Positions 30,051 through 38,827 of a stretch of 48,006 nt of DNA are shown piece by piece. Numbering within the stretch: the first letter of the stretch is position 1; every line of letters begins with the position of its first letter. The DNA is taken from positions 24,759-72,764 of the forward strand of contig PKYA01000064.1 of the NCBI GenBank assembly GCA_003133545.1, in the 5' to 3' direction. The notes below the pieces were generated by a model. That model did not search any database and had not been told where the DNA came from. It saw nothing but the letters and a program-made list of their open reading frames with translations. This DNA comes from Acidimicrobiaceae bacterium. GTDB lineage: Bacteria > Actinomycetota > Acidimicrobiia > Acidimicrobiales > RAAP-2. The position numbers and the translations under genes were made by a program.

Positions 30051-30240
30051 CTCTGCTCACCTCCTCGTGGGCGACCGCGTGCGGTCCCAGTTGCCTCAGG
30101 TATTGGCGGTCAGCACCGGAGAGTGGCTTCCGCACCGGGCAGCCTAAGCCTGGGGAACCTGTGCCGGGAAGCCCGGAGGCGGTTGCCTCGCCGCGTGGTG
30201 GCGGCAATCGATCCCGCCGGCGAGACGACGAAGTGGCGGC

Positions 30241-31065
30241 CTAGGTGGAGGACGATATGGGTGGCAGCAGGGTGTCGATGGAAACGGCACCCGAAGGTTT
30301 GGGCACTTGCACGTGCTCTCCCCAGCGAGAGAACTTCACTATCTCACCCGCCGCCGATTTGCCACTGCCGCTGGACTCGACGGCTTCCACGGGGAGCGGC
30401 TTACCCTTGACCGGCACGAAGAGTGTCAACCGACCCTGGCCGCCCGGTGCGACCCCGGAGATGCTCCGGACCAGTCGCCCGTGCACCGTCAGCTGCTTGC
30501 CCGCGAGCAAGGGGCCCGAGGGCCTCACGTTCACGAGCGCGCCGGAGAGCGTCAGGTTCCCCGTGAGCGCGTGGTACCCCGAGTCGCTGGGCTCTAGGGA
30601 GATCCAACGCCCGGCGAGGAGGGTCCCCGTGGATGTCGGGAAGCCGAAGTAGGAAACAACGGCCTGGCGATTGCCCGAGATGTAGGCCACTCCGCCCAAC
30701 AAGAGCACGGAGGCCCGTTCCTTGCCGATGGCCACGGTCTGGAGCCCCGAGTCCCGCCCGGAGTCCTGAACGACCTCACCGGTGCTGCGACCGGTCACGA
30801 ACTGGACGGTGATCCGCACTGATCCCGCGTTGGTCGCCGCGGCCATCGCCGCCTTGAGCGCGTGGCTCTCGGCCGTCGAGCTGCCCAGGGCATTGGCAGC
30901 CTCACCCCCGCCGGACACGCCCGCGGTCAGGAACGGGGCAAGCGCCAACCCGAGGATTGCCGATCTGCCAATGCGCTGGTGCAGCCGGCCAACGTTCAGG
31001 CGGCGACGCTCCGAGAACGGCGGCGGCGCACGACGGCGAGGAGCGACGCCGCACCCAACACGCAC
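30241..31065 (-). CDS. Exported protein, possibly LppX/LprG-like fold
   Basis: Hydrophobic leader IGRSAILGLALAPFLTAGVSGGG; VRITVQFVTGRSTGEVVQDSGRDSGLQTVAIG...VAYISGNRQAVVSYFGFP. Exact start uncertain. Confidence 0.5.
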   Translation of the reverse strand: MRVGCGVAPRRRAPPPFSERRRLNVGRLHQRIGRSAILGLALAPFLTAGVSGGGEAANALGSSTAESHALKAAMAAATNAGSVRITVQFVTGRSTGEVVQDSGRDSGLQTVAIGKERASVLLLGGVAYISGNRQAVVSYFGFPTSTGTLLAGRWISLEPSDSGYHALTGNLTLSGALVNVRPSGPLLAGKQLTVHGRLVRSISGVAPGGQGRLTLFVPVKGKPLPVEAVESSGSGKSAAGEIVKFSRWGEHVQVPKPSGAVSIDTLLPPISSST

Positions 31066-32273
31066 GCGCCCGCGACCGGAAGCATGAGCGATTGCGGAGC
31101 CTCCGGCGTGCTCGCCCCTGGGAAGACCGGCGCCCAGTTGGGCGCCTCGTCGGTGGAAAAGTTCGGTGTGATGTCCTTCGCCGTGCTCATCATGCTCGCA
31201 CTGTCAGAGAACGATACATCGTAGGTCGACACGTTCTGGCTGTTGGGTCCGGGCACGTCGTAGGCCACCTCGTTGCCCTGCGGCGAGAAGACCGGGTTCT
31301 CGGTGGCGGCGTTGGTCCCGTTGACTTTGGGGCACACCTGCTGGCCGGTCGGAGTGAGGGGCGAGCCTGCCCAGATCTGGAAGACGGGTGTCACCGCCGA
31401 CCCCGGCTGATCGGTCATGGTGTAGATCTGTGTCCCGGCACACGGTCCCCCCGATGCGCCGGGCGTGGGGCGATCCGACTGGAACACGATCTCTTGCACC
31501 GCGGGCAACCCGGTCACGGTGGGCGCGAAGTCCGGCTTGGAGTCATTGCTCGCGCCGTCGCCGTCGGCGGCCGAAAGGTTGACCGGAGGTGTGGAAGGTG
31601 TCGCAAGGTTGTACTCATAGATCTGTTGGGGTCCACCGGTCGCCTGACGGACGGAGAGGATCTCATTCGCGTTCGACGGGTCGAAGACGGGCTCGGTGTC
31701 GATGAACCCCGTGGGCGACGAGAACACCGGGGTGGCGGGCGACGACGGGGTGTTCACGTTCTCGATGTAGAGCTGCGGGTTCCCGCCCGGCAAAGTGCGC
31801 TGGAAGATGATGGTTCCTTGCTGGCCAGGTGCGGCGGGCGCCCACGACGGGTAGTCGTCGACACCGACGTTCGGCGGGTATGAAACATCGACCGCAGTCG
31901 AGGGCGAGGTCAGAGACTCGGTGTAAAGCTGGAACGCCCCCGAGCCACCGCCGCGATTGCTGGCGAACACCACTTCGGATCCGTCGGGCGAGACGAAGGC
32001 GTGCTGATCCGTATTCCCATTGCAATCGACCTGGGTGCTCGCGCCACCACCAGGTGGCACCGCGAACAACTCACTGCTGGTGAACGGGGCGCACGGGGAG
32101 ATGCCCGACTCCGTGCTCTGGTACACGATCGAACCATTCGATCCGGGAAAGGCTGCGGAGGCCAAACCCGTCACCGTCAGCACGACCCCGGACCCAAGCG
32201 CAACGACGCCCACGATCCCACCAAGGACGCGCCGAATACCGGACGCGGTCCTACCACTACGACCCAACGTCAC
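30996..32273 (-). CDS. Secreted TolB/PD40-like beta-propeller protein with C-terminal PEP-CTERM-like tail (PEAPQ-TM-RRRR)
   Basis: GTG start at 32273 after GGAAGGG; HAFVSPDGSEVVFASNRGGG, ENPVFSPQGNEVAYDV, DEAPNWAPV propeller repeats; C-term STPEAPQSLMLPVAGACVLGAASLLAVVRRRRSRSVAA. Confidence 0.75.
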   Translation of the reverse strand: MTLGRSGRTASGIRRVLGGIVGVVALGSGVVLTVTGLASAAFPGSNGSIVYQSTESGISPCAPFTSSELFAVPPGGGASTQVDCNGNTDQHAFVSPDGSEVVFASNRGGGSGAFQLYTESLTSPSTAVDVSYPPNVGVDDYPSWAPAAPGQQGTIIFQRTLPGGNPQLYIENVNTPSSPATPVFSSPTGFIDTEPVFDPSNANEILSVRQATGGPQQIYEYNLATPSTPPVNLSAADGDGASNDSKPDFAPTVTGLPAVQEIVFQSDRPTPGASGGPCAGTQIYTMTDQPGSAVTPVFQIWAGSPLTPTGQQVCPKVNGTNAATENPVFSPQGNEVAYDVPGPNSQNVSTYDVSFSDSASMMSTAKDITPNFSTDEAPNWAPVFPGASTPEAPQSLMLPVAGACVLGAASLLAVVRRRRSRSVAA

Positions 32274-32711
32274 CTTGAAACCCTTCCTTCCGGCCTGAGC
32301 CCTTCCGAGAACGGACAGCCTTCGGTCCCCGTGTCGTCGACCTCCGAGAGGGCGGAAAATCGGCCGCCGAGAGTATTCCTTGTGGGGACAATTCCCCTGG
32401 TAACTCCCATTTGCAAGTGTCCTGGAGCGCCGCCGGTATGTCAACGGTGGCACCGATATGTCACACGACCATGGCCGTCCGTTCACGCACCCCCTGCCAC
32501 GTCCGGCCACGAGCCGGTGACACGGAGTACGCGCGCGCAAGGAGGAGCCTCAACGCGTCACGCGGGCCCGACGAACTCGTCAACTGTGTTCACGTTCCCA
32601 TCCACCAACCGTCACCTCCCGGACGTGAACTACCCACGCTCCCGTCGGGACGGCGCGCCGTTTTCGAGCAGTGGACACCCCTCTGCGCGAAAGCGAGGAC
32701 GGCTCTCGGTT

Positions 32712-34481
32712 TTAGCTTCCGGGCTGGATTGCGATGGGTGGGCAGGCTACCTCCTCGAGGTACAAGAAGACACCGACCATGTAGGCCCCGTTGTTGGTGT
32801 TGATGGCCAGCTGCAACGGAAATGCCTCGTAACTCATGGGTGCCGTGGCGTTGCGGAGCAGTTCCTCGACCCTCTGCGCCGCCAGCATCGACACGAGGTC
32901 GCCACTCTCCGACGACTCGAAGTAGCGATAGTCGACGGCCTGACAGACCTGCCCGTCGAAGGTCTCCGGGAACACCGGCAGCGTCGTGGGCGGACTGGTG
33001 GGAGTGGTGGTCGTCGTCGGGGCGGCAGATGTGGAGGTCGTTGTCGCGGGCGGTGGCGGAGACGTCGAAGTCGTCGTCGGGGGGGCAGATGTGGAGGTCG
33101 TTGTCGTGGGCGGTGGCGGAGACGTCGAAGTCGTCGTCGAGGCCGGGGAGGTCGTACCCGTCGTCGAGGACGCACCAAGGTCGGCGATGAACGCCACCAA
33201 GGAGCTCGGGAAGAGACCGTCGGTGATCTGTGAGTTGTCCCCCGAAGGATCGAAGTTGAAGTAGCTCTCGAAGAGCACGTCGTTCGAGGGATCCTTCATC
33301 CACGAGGTGAAGTCGTTGATGTAGAGCGGGTCGTCGCCCAGGCCGTGGCCGTCGGAGCGGATGGTGAGGCCCCACTCGGTGATGGCGAGGGGCTTGCCCT
33401 GGGCGGCGGCGAAGGAGTGGGCGTCGTCGAGGCCAGGGAGGCTGGTCTCGTTCCACTCGTTCGCCGGGTTCTGCGGCGTCACCCAGGTCTGGTCGTAGTC
33501 GTCGAGGCCGATGACATCGACGTAGGCGTTGCCCGGATAGGCGAGCGTCACGTCGTAGGGAGCCTCGTTGAAAGCCTGGGCGTCCGGGTTCCAGACGAAC
33601 TTGAAGTTCTGGCCGGACACCGAGCGCATGGCGGTGACGATCTGGTCGAAGTAGGCGGCGTAGCTGGCCTCAGCGCCCGCAGAGGTGGCCGACCAGGCGT
33701 ACCAGCCACCGTCGAACTCCCAGCCGAGCCGCAAGTAGGCGTTGCCATCGCCGGCGGCCACCAGGGTCTGGGCCAAGGTGACGAAGTAGCTGTTGTAGGC
33801 CCCGGTCGCCCCGGCGGCAAGCGTGCCCACGGCAGTGCCGGAGGAGTCCGTAGGGATCATCGGCACACCCAGGGAGAGCGTGTAGCCACTCCCCTGCCAG
33901 GGGCCGGTCAGCCACGAGAGGCTCCCCCCCGCCCCGTCCATGCCCGACCAGCCGCCGTCGGAGGGCAGGTAGTCCGAAGCGATGGTCGGCGACGTGTCCG
34001 TCACCAAACCAAAGGCCGCCACTCCCGCGGGATTGGCCGCGCCCACGTAAACACCCTCGAGCAAGTTCGGCGGTGCGGAGGTGGTCGACAACAGCGATGC
34101 GGTGACGGCCTCAATGCCGTGCGCGCCGACCGCGGTCAGTGCCGCAAGCCCGACCACTGCGACAACCGCCATCGCCATGCGGCAAACCTGCCGAAACGAG
34201 CCGGCACCGAGTGCGCGGAGCGATACGTCACTGCCGGGCGGCGTCGGCGATTTCGGCTCCGACTTCTCGGACCGCCGGCGAACGGCGCCTTCGGCGCCAA
34301 CGTTGTTGCGCTCCCACGCGATCTTGATCGGAATGACCTTGTAGGGCTGCTCCGCCGCCACCGGGTCACTACCTTCGATGGCGCCGCTCCGCACCAGATG
34401 GGTCGGCACGCCTCGCGACATCCACCGGGCGTCGTAGCGCCCATAAGGATCCGTGTACCAACCCTCGATGGATCTTTCCAT
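32712..34481 (-). CDS. Membrane-anchored/secreted glycoside hydrolase GH26-like, DUF2510-like N-terminus, Thr/Ser/Pro-rich linker and unknown C-terminal domain
   Basis: N-term EGWYTDPYGRYDARWMSRGVPTHLVR; TM AMAVVAVVGLAALTAVGAHG; catalytic-like LRLGWEFDGGWYAWS and KPLAITEWGL; linker TTTTSTSPPPPTTTTSTSAPP. Confidence 0.78.
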   Translation of the reverse strand: MERSIEGWYTDPYGRYDARWMSRGVPTHLVRSGAIEGSDPVAAEQPYKVIPIKIAWERNNVGAEGAVRRRSEKSEPKSPTPPGSDVSLRALGAGSFRQVCRMAMAVVAVVGLAALTAVGAHGIEAVTASLLSTTSAPPNLLEGVYVGAANPAGVAAFGLVTDTSPTIASDYLPSDGGWSGMDGAGGSLSWLTGPWQGSGYTLSLGVPMIPTDSSGTAVGTLAAGATGAYNSYFVTLAQTLVAAGDGNAYLRLGWEFDGGWYAWSATSAGAEASYAAYFDQIVTAMRSVSGQNFKFVWNPDAQAFNEAPYDVTLAYPGNAYVDVIGLDDYDQTWVTPQNPANEWNETSLPGLDDAHSFAAAQGKPLAITEWGLTIRSDGHGLGDDPLYINDFTSWMKDPSNDVLFESYFNFDPSGDNSQITDGLFPSSLVAFIADLGASSTTGTTSPASTTTSTSPPPPTTTTSTSAPPTTTSTSPPPPATTTSTSAAPTTTTTPTSPPTTLPVFPETFDGQVCQAVDYRYFESSESGDLVSMLAAQRVEELLRNATAPMSYEAFPLQLAINTNNGAYMVGVFLYLEEVACPPIAIQPGS

Positions 34482-34519
34482 CTCTTTTCAGTGGCCTCTC
34501 TCATACGGATCTGACCGCC

Positions 34520-34555
34520 AACCGAATGATCGTGGCAAGCACGACCCCCTCGGTT
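34520..34555. other. Two-tier stem-loop in the intergenic region upstream of the GH26-like gene
   Basis: aaccga-atga-tcgtg-gcaag-cacga-cccc-c-tcggtt: outer aaccga/tcggtt and inner tcgtg/cacga pair exactly. Confidence 0.5.
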
Positions 34556-34677
34556 TGCTCAGCATAGGCAGTCACCTCGCGCCCAGACCAAGCATGACGG
34601 ATGGGGGTGACCTAATGGTGATCGATGCGTGAACGACTGATTACCTCGACCTCAAAGCGAGGTGAGAATCGTGGCGA

Positions 34678-36132
34678 TTAGATGCTGGCGGGAAGAAAGG
34701 CCACGAGACTCGAGAAGAGCAGATAGAACCCTGCCACCCAGATGGGCACCAGGATGAACCACCTCGCCGAAGTGCCGAACCAGACGGCAAAGAGGCGATT
34801 GCTGAGGGCAAGGAGCAGCAGAGCGCCAGCTTCGAGGATGATGACAGGCAATGACGACAAGTTCCAGCTGGCCGTGGCCGGATCGACGAGGTGATAGGCG
34901 GTTGGCTTGGCCTTAGTCACCGCAGGTTTCGCATGACCTGGTTCCTTGAGCTCCCCGACCACGATGAGGCGCTGCGAAGACGAATACTCCGGGTTGCACG
35001 TGGTGAGTGTGATCCGGTTGTCACCGAAATCGTAGAGGACGGACACGTCACTCGGAGATACCGGGAATGGTGGCTGTGCCACCAGGTACGTAAGTCGCTG
35101 GCCAGACAGCGTCGTGAGGTAGATAGGGTCTCCTACGGCCAGTTGGCCCAGACTGTTGAACGGAGCACCGTTCGTCGTGCGATGGCCGGCGATGGCGACG
35201 TTGCCCGCTTGGCCCGGCATGGCCGATCCGATGTAGTGGCCCGGGCCCTCAGCGAGGTCTCCTTCGGCGGTCCCCGAGACCACCACCTCATCGAGGCCGA
35301 TGGCGGGAACTGCAATGCGCGCCACGGGCGATCCTTCCGGCGGCGACGGGACGACGGCACTGGCTGCTATGAGCGCGGGGACGGATGAGCCTTTCGCCGT
35401 GTCCTTGTGCGCGCGTACCGACGCGTTGAAGGCGGAGTTCAGCTGCGTTTGCGCGTGATGCTGCGATATTGCGGTTCCCCAGAGCTGCCAGGCCACGAAG
35501 AGGAGGAGCACGGCACCGATATTGCGGATCCACGTGAAGGCGGTGACCAGAGAATAGTGGGCTCTGAACTGGCCTTTTATCGGCGCATCGGACGGCGGCG
35601 TGTCAGCGTCAGGGAGGGCGGCTGGCGCCACGACGTCTGGGAGTGCGGCCTGAGGCGCCGCCGGTACGACCACCCGAGACGGCACAGAGGGGGCCGGCGG
35701 CGGCGCTTGTGCCGCTAGGGGCTGCTCGTATGCGACCGCGGGCGCGAACGACAAGTCGACGCGATGCTGTGCAGACGGCAGGTCAGGCGGTGGGCGTTGT
35801 GCGGGCGCAACCTCGCGCTGGGGAACCATCGGACCGAACAGCTCGTCCGTCCCGCCCGAGAGGTCGCGCGCCGTGATGAAAGCTTCAGCGACGATGCTGC
35901 CTATTGCCTGCTCAGCAGAGAGTGCACCTTCGCCCTTGCTCCAGATCGAGGTCCAGTCGACTTCGGGAACCCCGGAGTGAGGTTGGCGCCGGGCTGCGAT
36001 CACCATGCCCCGAGCGACCATCTGCTCAATGAAGTTACGGCACAGATCGGGCGTCCTCAGCGGGTGCAGCAATGGACGATTGCGCGCTCCCCGCTGCTCC
36101 ACGGGAGCGTCGTCCTCGGTGACAACGGGCAT
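34678..36132 (-). CDS. Class E-like sortase with long N-terminal cytoplasmic region and C-terminal TM segments
   Basis: RIAVPAIGLDEVVVSGTAEGDLAEGPGHYIGSAMPGQAGNVAIAGHRTTNGAPFNSLGQL (catalytic His) and ITLTTCNPEYSSSQRLIVVGEL (TLTTC Cys; Arg). Confidence 0.9.
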   Translation of the reverse strand: MPVVTEDDAPVEQRGARNRPLLHPLRTPDLCRNFIEQMVARGMVIAARRQPHSGVPEVDWTSIWSKGEGALSAEQAIGSIVAEAFITARDLSGGTDELFGPMVPQREVAPAQRPPPDLPSAQHRVDLSFAPAVAYEQPLAAQAPPPAPSVPSRVVVPAAPQAALPDVVAPAALPDADTPPSDAPIKGQFRAHYSLVTAFTWIRNIGAVLLLFVAWQLWGTAISQHHAQTQLNSAFNASVRAHKDTAKGSSVPALIAASAVVPSPPEGSPVARIAVPAIGLDEVVVSGTAEGDLAEGPGHYIGSAMPGQAGNVAIAGHRTTNGAPFNSLGQLAVGDPIYLTTLSGQRLTYLVAQPPFPVSPSDVSVLYDFGDNRITLTTCNPEYSSSQRLIVVGELKEPGHAKPAVTKAKPTAYHLVDPATASWNLSSLPVIILEAGALLLLALSNRLFAVWFGTSARWFILVPIWVAGFYLLFSSLVAFLPASI

Positions 36133-36141
36133 GCCGGTGAC

Positions 36142-37908
36142 TCAGGTCAGGGATCCGTGGGACAGGACACTGGCACCCCGGCTCGCCTGGGCACGTATAA
36201 ATTCGCGCGCGTACGCAATCAGGAAGTTGCGATTATCGATCAGGATCTGTCCCGGAGAGTCGATGGCGTCGGCAACGGTCCTGGCTCCGGACTGCTGCCC
36301 CTCGGTCGGGGCAATCAGCCCGTGCTGGTTCTGGACGTAGAGCACGATCCGTTCGTACACCGTGGCGCCGGCGCGCACGACCGGCACGATCCAGTACACG
36401 ATGGTCCAGCTCCCGTATTCCTCGGATGTGTAGGCAAGTGTCTGTCCCGTGATGCCACCACCAAGAGCCACCGTCGAGACATTGGAGAGCGAGTAGCCAT
36501 GGAACTGATAGCACTGCTCGACGCCATATGCTGAAAAGCTTTCGAGTTGCGAGCTGTCGATGACGTCGGCGATCACATCGGTGCTCGCGTGCAGATCGCC
36601 TCCGTGGCGCGGGTAGAGCTCGTAGCGGTCCCAAATGGAGCCATCCCCAAAGAGGGGTTCCGCCCAGTCATAGGTGGTCTCGTAGCGGCTTACCCAGCCA
36701 ACGGGGGATACGGGATCGTTGATGTACGAGGCGAGCTTGCTCTCTCCGGCCACATTGGCCACGAGATTGTACGACTGCAGTCCAACGTCGGTGACACCGA
36801 CGAGGATGCCGAGGATCAGGGTGATCGAAACCGCCAGGTACACCTTTGGTACGGCAATGACCGGTCTGTTCGAACCCTGCGTAGTGCGCGCTGGGGCATC
36901 GGTGGCCATCGATGTGGGCTTGTCTCGAGCGATGTCGAGATGGAGTCGCATTGGCTTCATGCACAGGATCATGATCGCCACTCCGATTGAGAAGGTCACG
37001 AGCCCGATGAAGGGGTGGAGAACGTCGATGGCGAAGTGCTCCCCATATTGACGGCCTGTCCAGAAGATCAGGGTGATCCGGCCCAGGTTGATGGTCCAGA
37101 GCAAAACCAGCCCGCCGAAAAGCCACAGCACCTTTCGCACGATTGGCCCACGGACAGTGGCAGCAAAAGCGGTGCCCACCAGGAGGAACCCGACCACGCT
37201 GCTCACCCCGGAGCAGGCGGACACCACGCTGAGGGTGAACGGCTTCCCGTCGTGCACGACCGTGAACACGCCACCGTTGAGATTGCCCACCAGGGTGGCT
37301 ATGTGGGTGACCCGCACGATTTTGTTCATGGCGATCAGGGCTGCCGTGGTGAACGCGTTGAGAACGCTGAGGAGCACCGTGGTGTAGGGGTACGGCCACG
37401 CCAGGATCAGAAAGCCGACGGCCAATTTCTGGCGCCACAGCACCCTCAGCCCGAAGATGAGCGAGACCGCGCCAGCCACGAAGAAAGGCAGCGTGAGGAG
37501 GTCGATCCTCCAGATCCAAAACATGGCGGAGAACTTCGACGGCAGCAGGTAGTTGACCAGGAGTGCAGCCACCATCAGCGGGATCCCGACGATGTAGTCC
37601 GTCTGCCGGTCGTGTATGGAGGGCTCGGGTCGTGCCGGGTTGCTGTGCACGGCAGCGAGTATCAGCGAGATGATGGGCACAAGACTGACGTAGGCCAGAG
37701 GGGTGTTGAGGTCGGCCAATTGCAACAGCGTGGTCAACGAGTAGCTGTACGCGATGAAGACGGTGCTGAGCAACGAGGCAACTTGGATGGTCGACCGTGT
37801 CTTGGGCTGTGCATTCACCCAGGCGGACTGCGCCTGGAACTGCCATCTCCTGAGCGTGGAAATGGCCGGATGCGGATGACCGGTAATCGCTCGTGTGATC
37901 GCGCTCAT
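36142..37908 (-). CDS. Exosortase/archaeosortase-family membrane protein with C-terminal extracytoplasmic (EpsI-like?) domain
   Basis: LSVVSACSGVSSVVGFLLVGTAF (Cys), WTINLGRITLIFWTG (Arg), FAIDVLHPFIGLVTF (His), many TM segments; C-term region with VEQCYQFHGYSLSNVS. Confidence 0.85.
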   Translation of the reverse strand: MSAITRAITGHPHPAISTLRRWQFQAQSAWVNAQPKTRSTIQVASLLSTVFIAYSYSLTTLLQLADLNTPLAYVSLVPIISLILAAVHSNPARPEPSIHDRQTDYIVGIPLMVAALLVNYLLPSKFSAMFWIWRIDLLTLPFFVAGAVSLIFGLRVLWRQKLAVGFLILAWPYPYTTVLLSVLNAFTTAALIAMNKIVRVTHIATLVGNLNGGVFTVVHDGKPFTLSVVSACSGVSSVVGFLLVGTAFAATVRGPIVRKVLWLFGGLVLLWTINLGRITLIFWTGRQYGEHFAIDVLHPFIGLVTFSIGVAIMILCMKPMRLHLDIARDKPTSMATDAPARTTQGSNRPVIAVPKVYLAVSITLILGILVGVTDVGLQSYNLVANVAGESKLASYINDPVSPVGWVSRYETTYDWAEPLFGDGSIWDRYELYPRHGGDLHASTDVIADVIDSSQLESFSAYGVEQCYQFHGYSLSNVSTVALGGGITGQTLAYTSEEYGSWTIVYWIVPVVRAGATVYERIVLYVQNQHGLIAPTEGQQSGARTVADAIDSPGQILIDNRNFLIAYAREFIRAQASRGASVLSHGSLT

Positions 37909-38799
37909 TTATCCGAACACTCCATGAACGTAGTCGGCGGTACGTGGATCAATCGGGTCGTTGAACACTTCTTCGGTCGGCCCTGCTTCAACGATGTGCC
38001 CGGGTTGACCCTCTCCGTCTACGAGGAAGAGGGCGCAATTGTGGGACACCCGCTGCGCTTGCTGCATGTTATGCGTCACAATGACGATTGTGATGTCGCC
38101 ACTGAGCTCTTTGATGGTTCCTTCGATCACACTGGTGGAGATGGGGTCAAGGGCTGAACACGGCTCGTCCATCAGCAGCACCCGCGGCCGAACGGCCAGG
38201 GACCGGGCAATGCACAGTCGCTGCAGCTGACCTCCGGACAGCGCCGCCCCCGATTCGTTGAGCCGGTTACGAGTTTCGCGCCAGAGCCCCGCACGCTCCA
38301 GGCACTCGCGGACCAACGCGTCGGGATTGGGCACCTTTATCCCCGACAGGCGGAGGCCGGAAAGGACATTTTGCGCGATGGTCATCGACGGGAACGGGTT
38401 GGGCCGCTGGAACACCATGCCGATGCGCAGCCGGGTTTGGGTGACCGGGACCGCCCGGCCATAGATGTCGACATCGTCCAGCTTGACCGACCCCGCGAGG
38501 GCAGCGCTGGGCACGAGCTCGTGCATCCGGTTGAGGATCCGCAGGAAAGTCGACTTCCCGCACCCTGACGGCCCGATGAGGGCCGTCACCTTCCGCGGCT
38601 CCATTACCAGGCTGACCCGCTCGAGGACCTTGTTGGAGCCGAACCATGCACTGACGTTCGAAGCGGTGAGCTGCGCCGGTGAGTTGGCCGGCGCCGATAA
38701 GGGCGTCGGGGGCATGACCGGCGCCGGGGGCGGCATTGGCGCAGGGGTGGCAGTCACGTCCGGTGGTCCCCACAGACCGTGCTGGTCCACAGCAGTCAC
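37909..38799 (-). CDS. pstB: Phosphate ABC transporter ATPase
   Basis: VTALIGPSGCGKSTFLRILNRMHELVPSAALAGSVKLDDVDIYG, LSGGQLQRLCIARSLAVRPRVLLMDEPCSALDPISTSVIE. Confidence 0.95.
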   Translation of the reverse strand: MTAVDQHGLWGPPDVTATPAPMPPPAPVMPPTPLSAPANSPAQLTASNVSAWFGSNKVLERVSLVMEPRKVTALIGPSGCGKSTFLRILNRMHELVPSAALAGSVKLDDVDIYGRAVPVTQTRLRIGMVFQRPNPFPSMTIAQNVLSGLRLSGIKVPNPDALVRECLERAGLWRETRNRLNESGAALSGGQLQRLCIARSLAVRPRVLLMDEPCSALDPISTSVIEGTIKELSGDITIVIVTHNMQQAQRVSHNCALFLVDGEGQPGHIVEAGPTEEVFNDPIDPRTADYVHGVFG

Positions 38800-38827
38800 G
38801 TCACGACCGGAAGCAACGTCATACCCG

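Noticed and set aside
28315-30207. 630-aa minus ORF in another frame of the permease
   Set aside because: Frame-shadow; the 28302-30050 frame has clear permease motifs.
30051-30240. Known riboswitch (ykkC/guanidine, cobalamin, SAM, TPP, ydaO) upstream of the ABC transporter
   Set aside because: Compared with remembered consensus motifs and found no convincing match; kept only as an unclassified structured leader.
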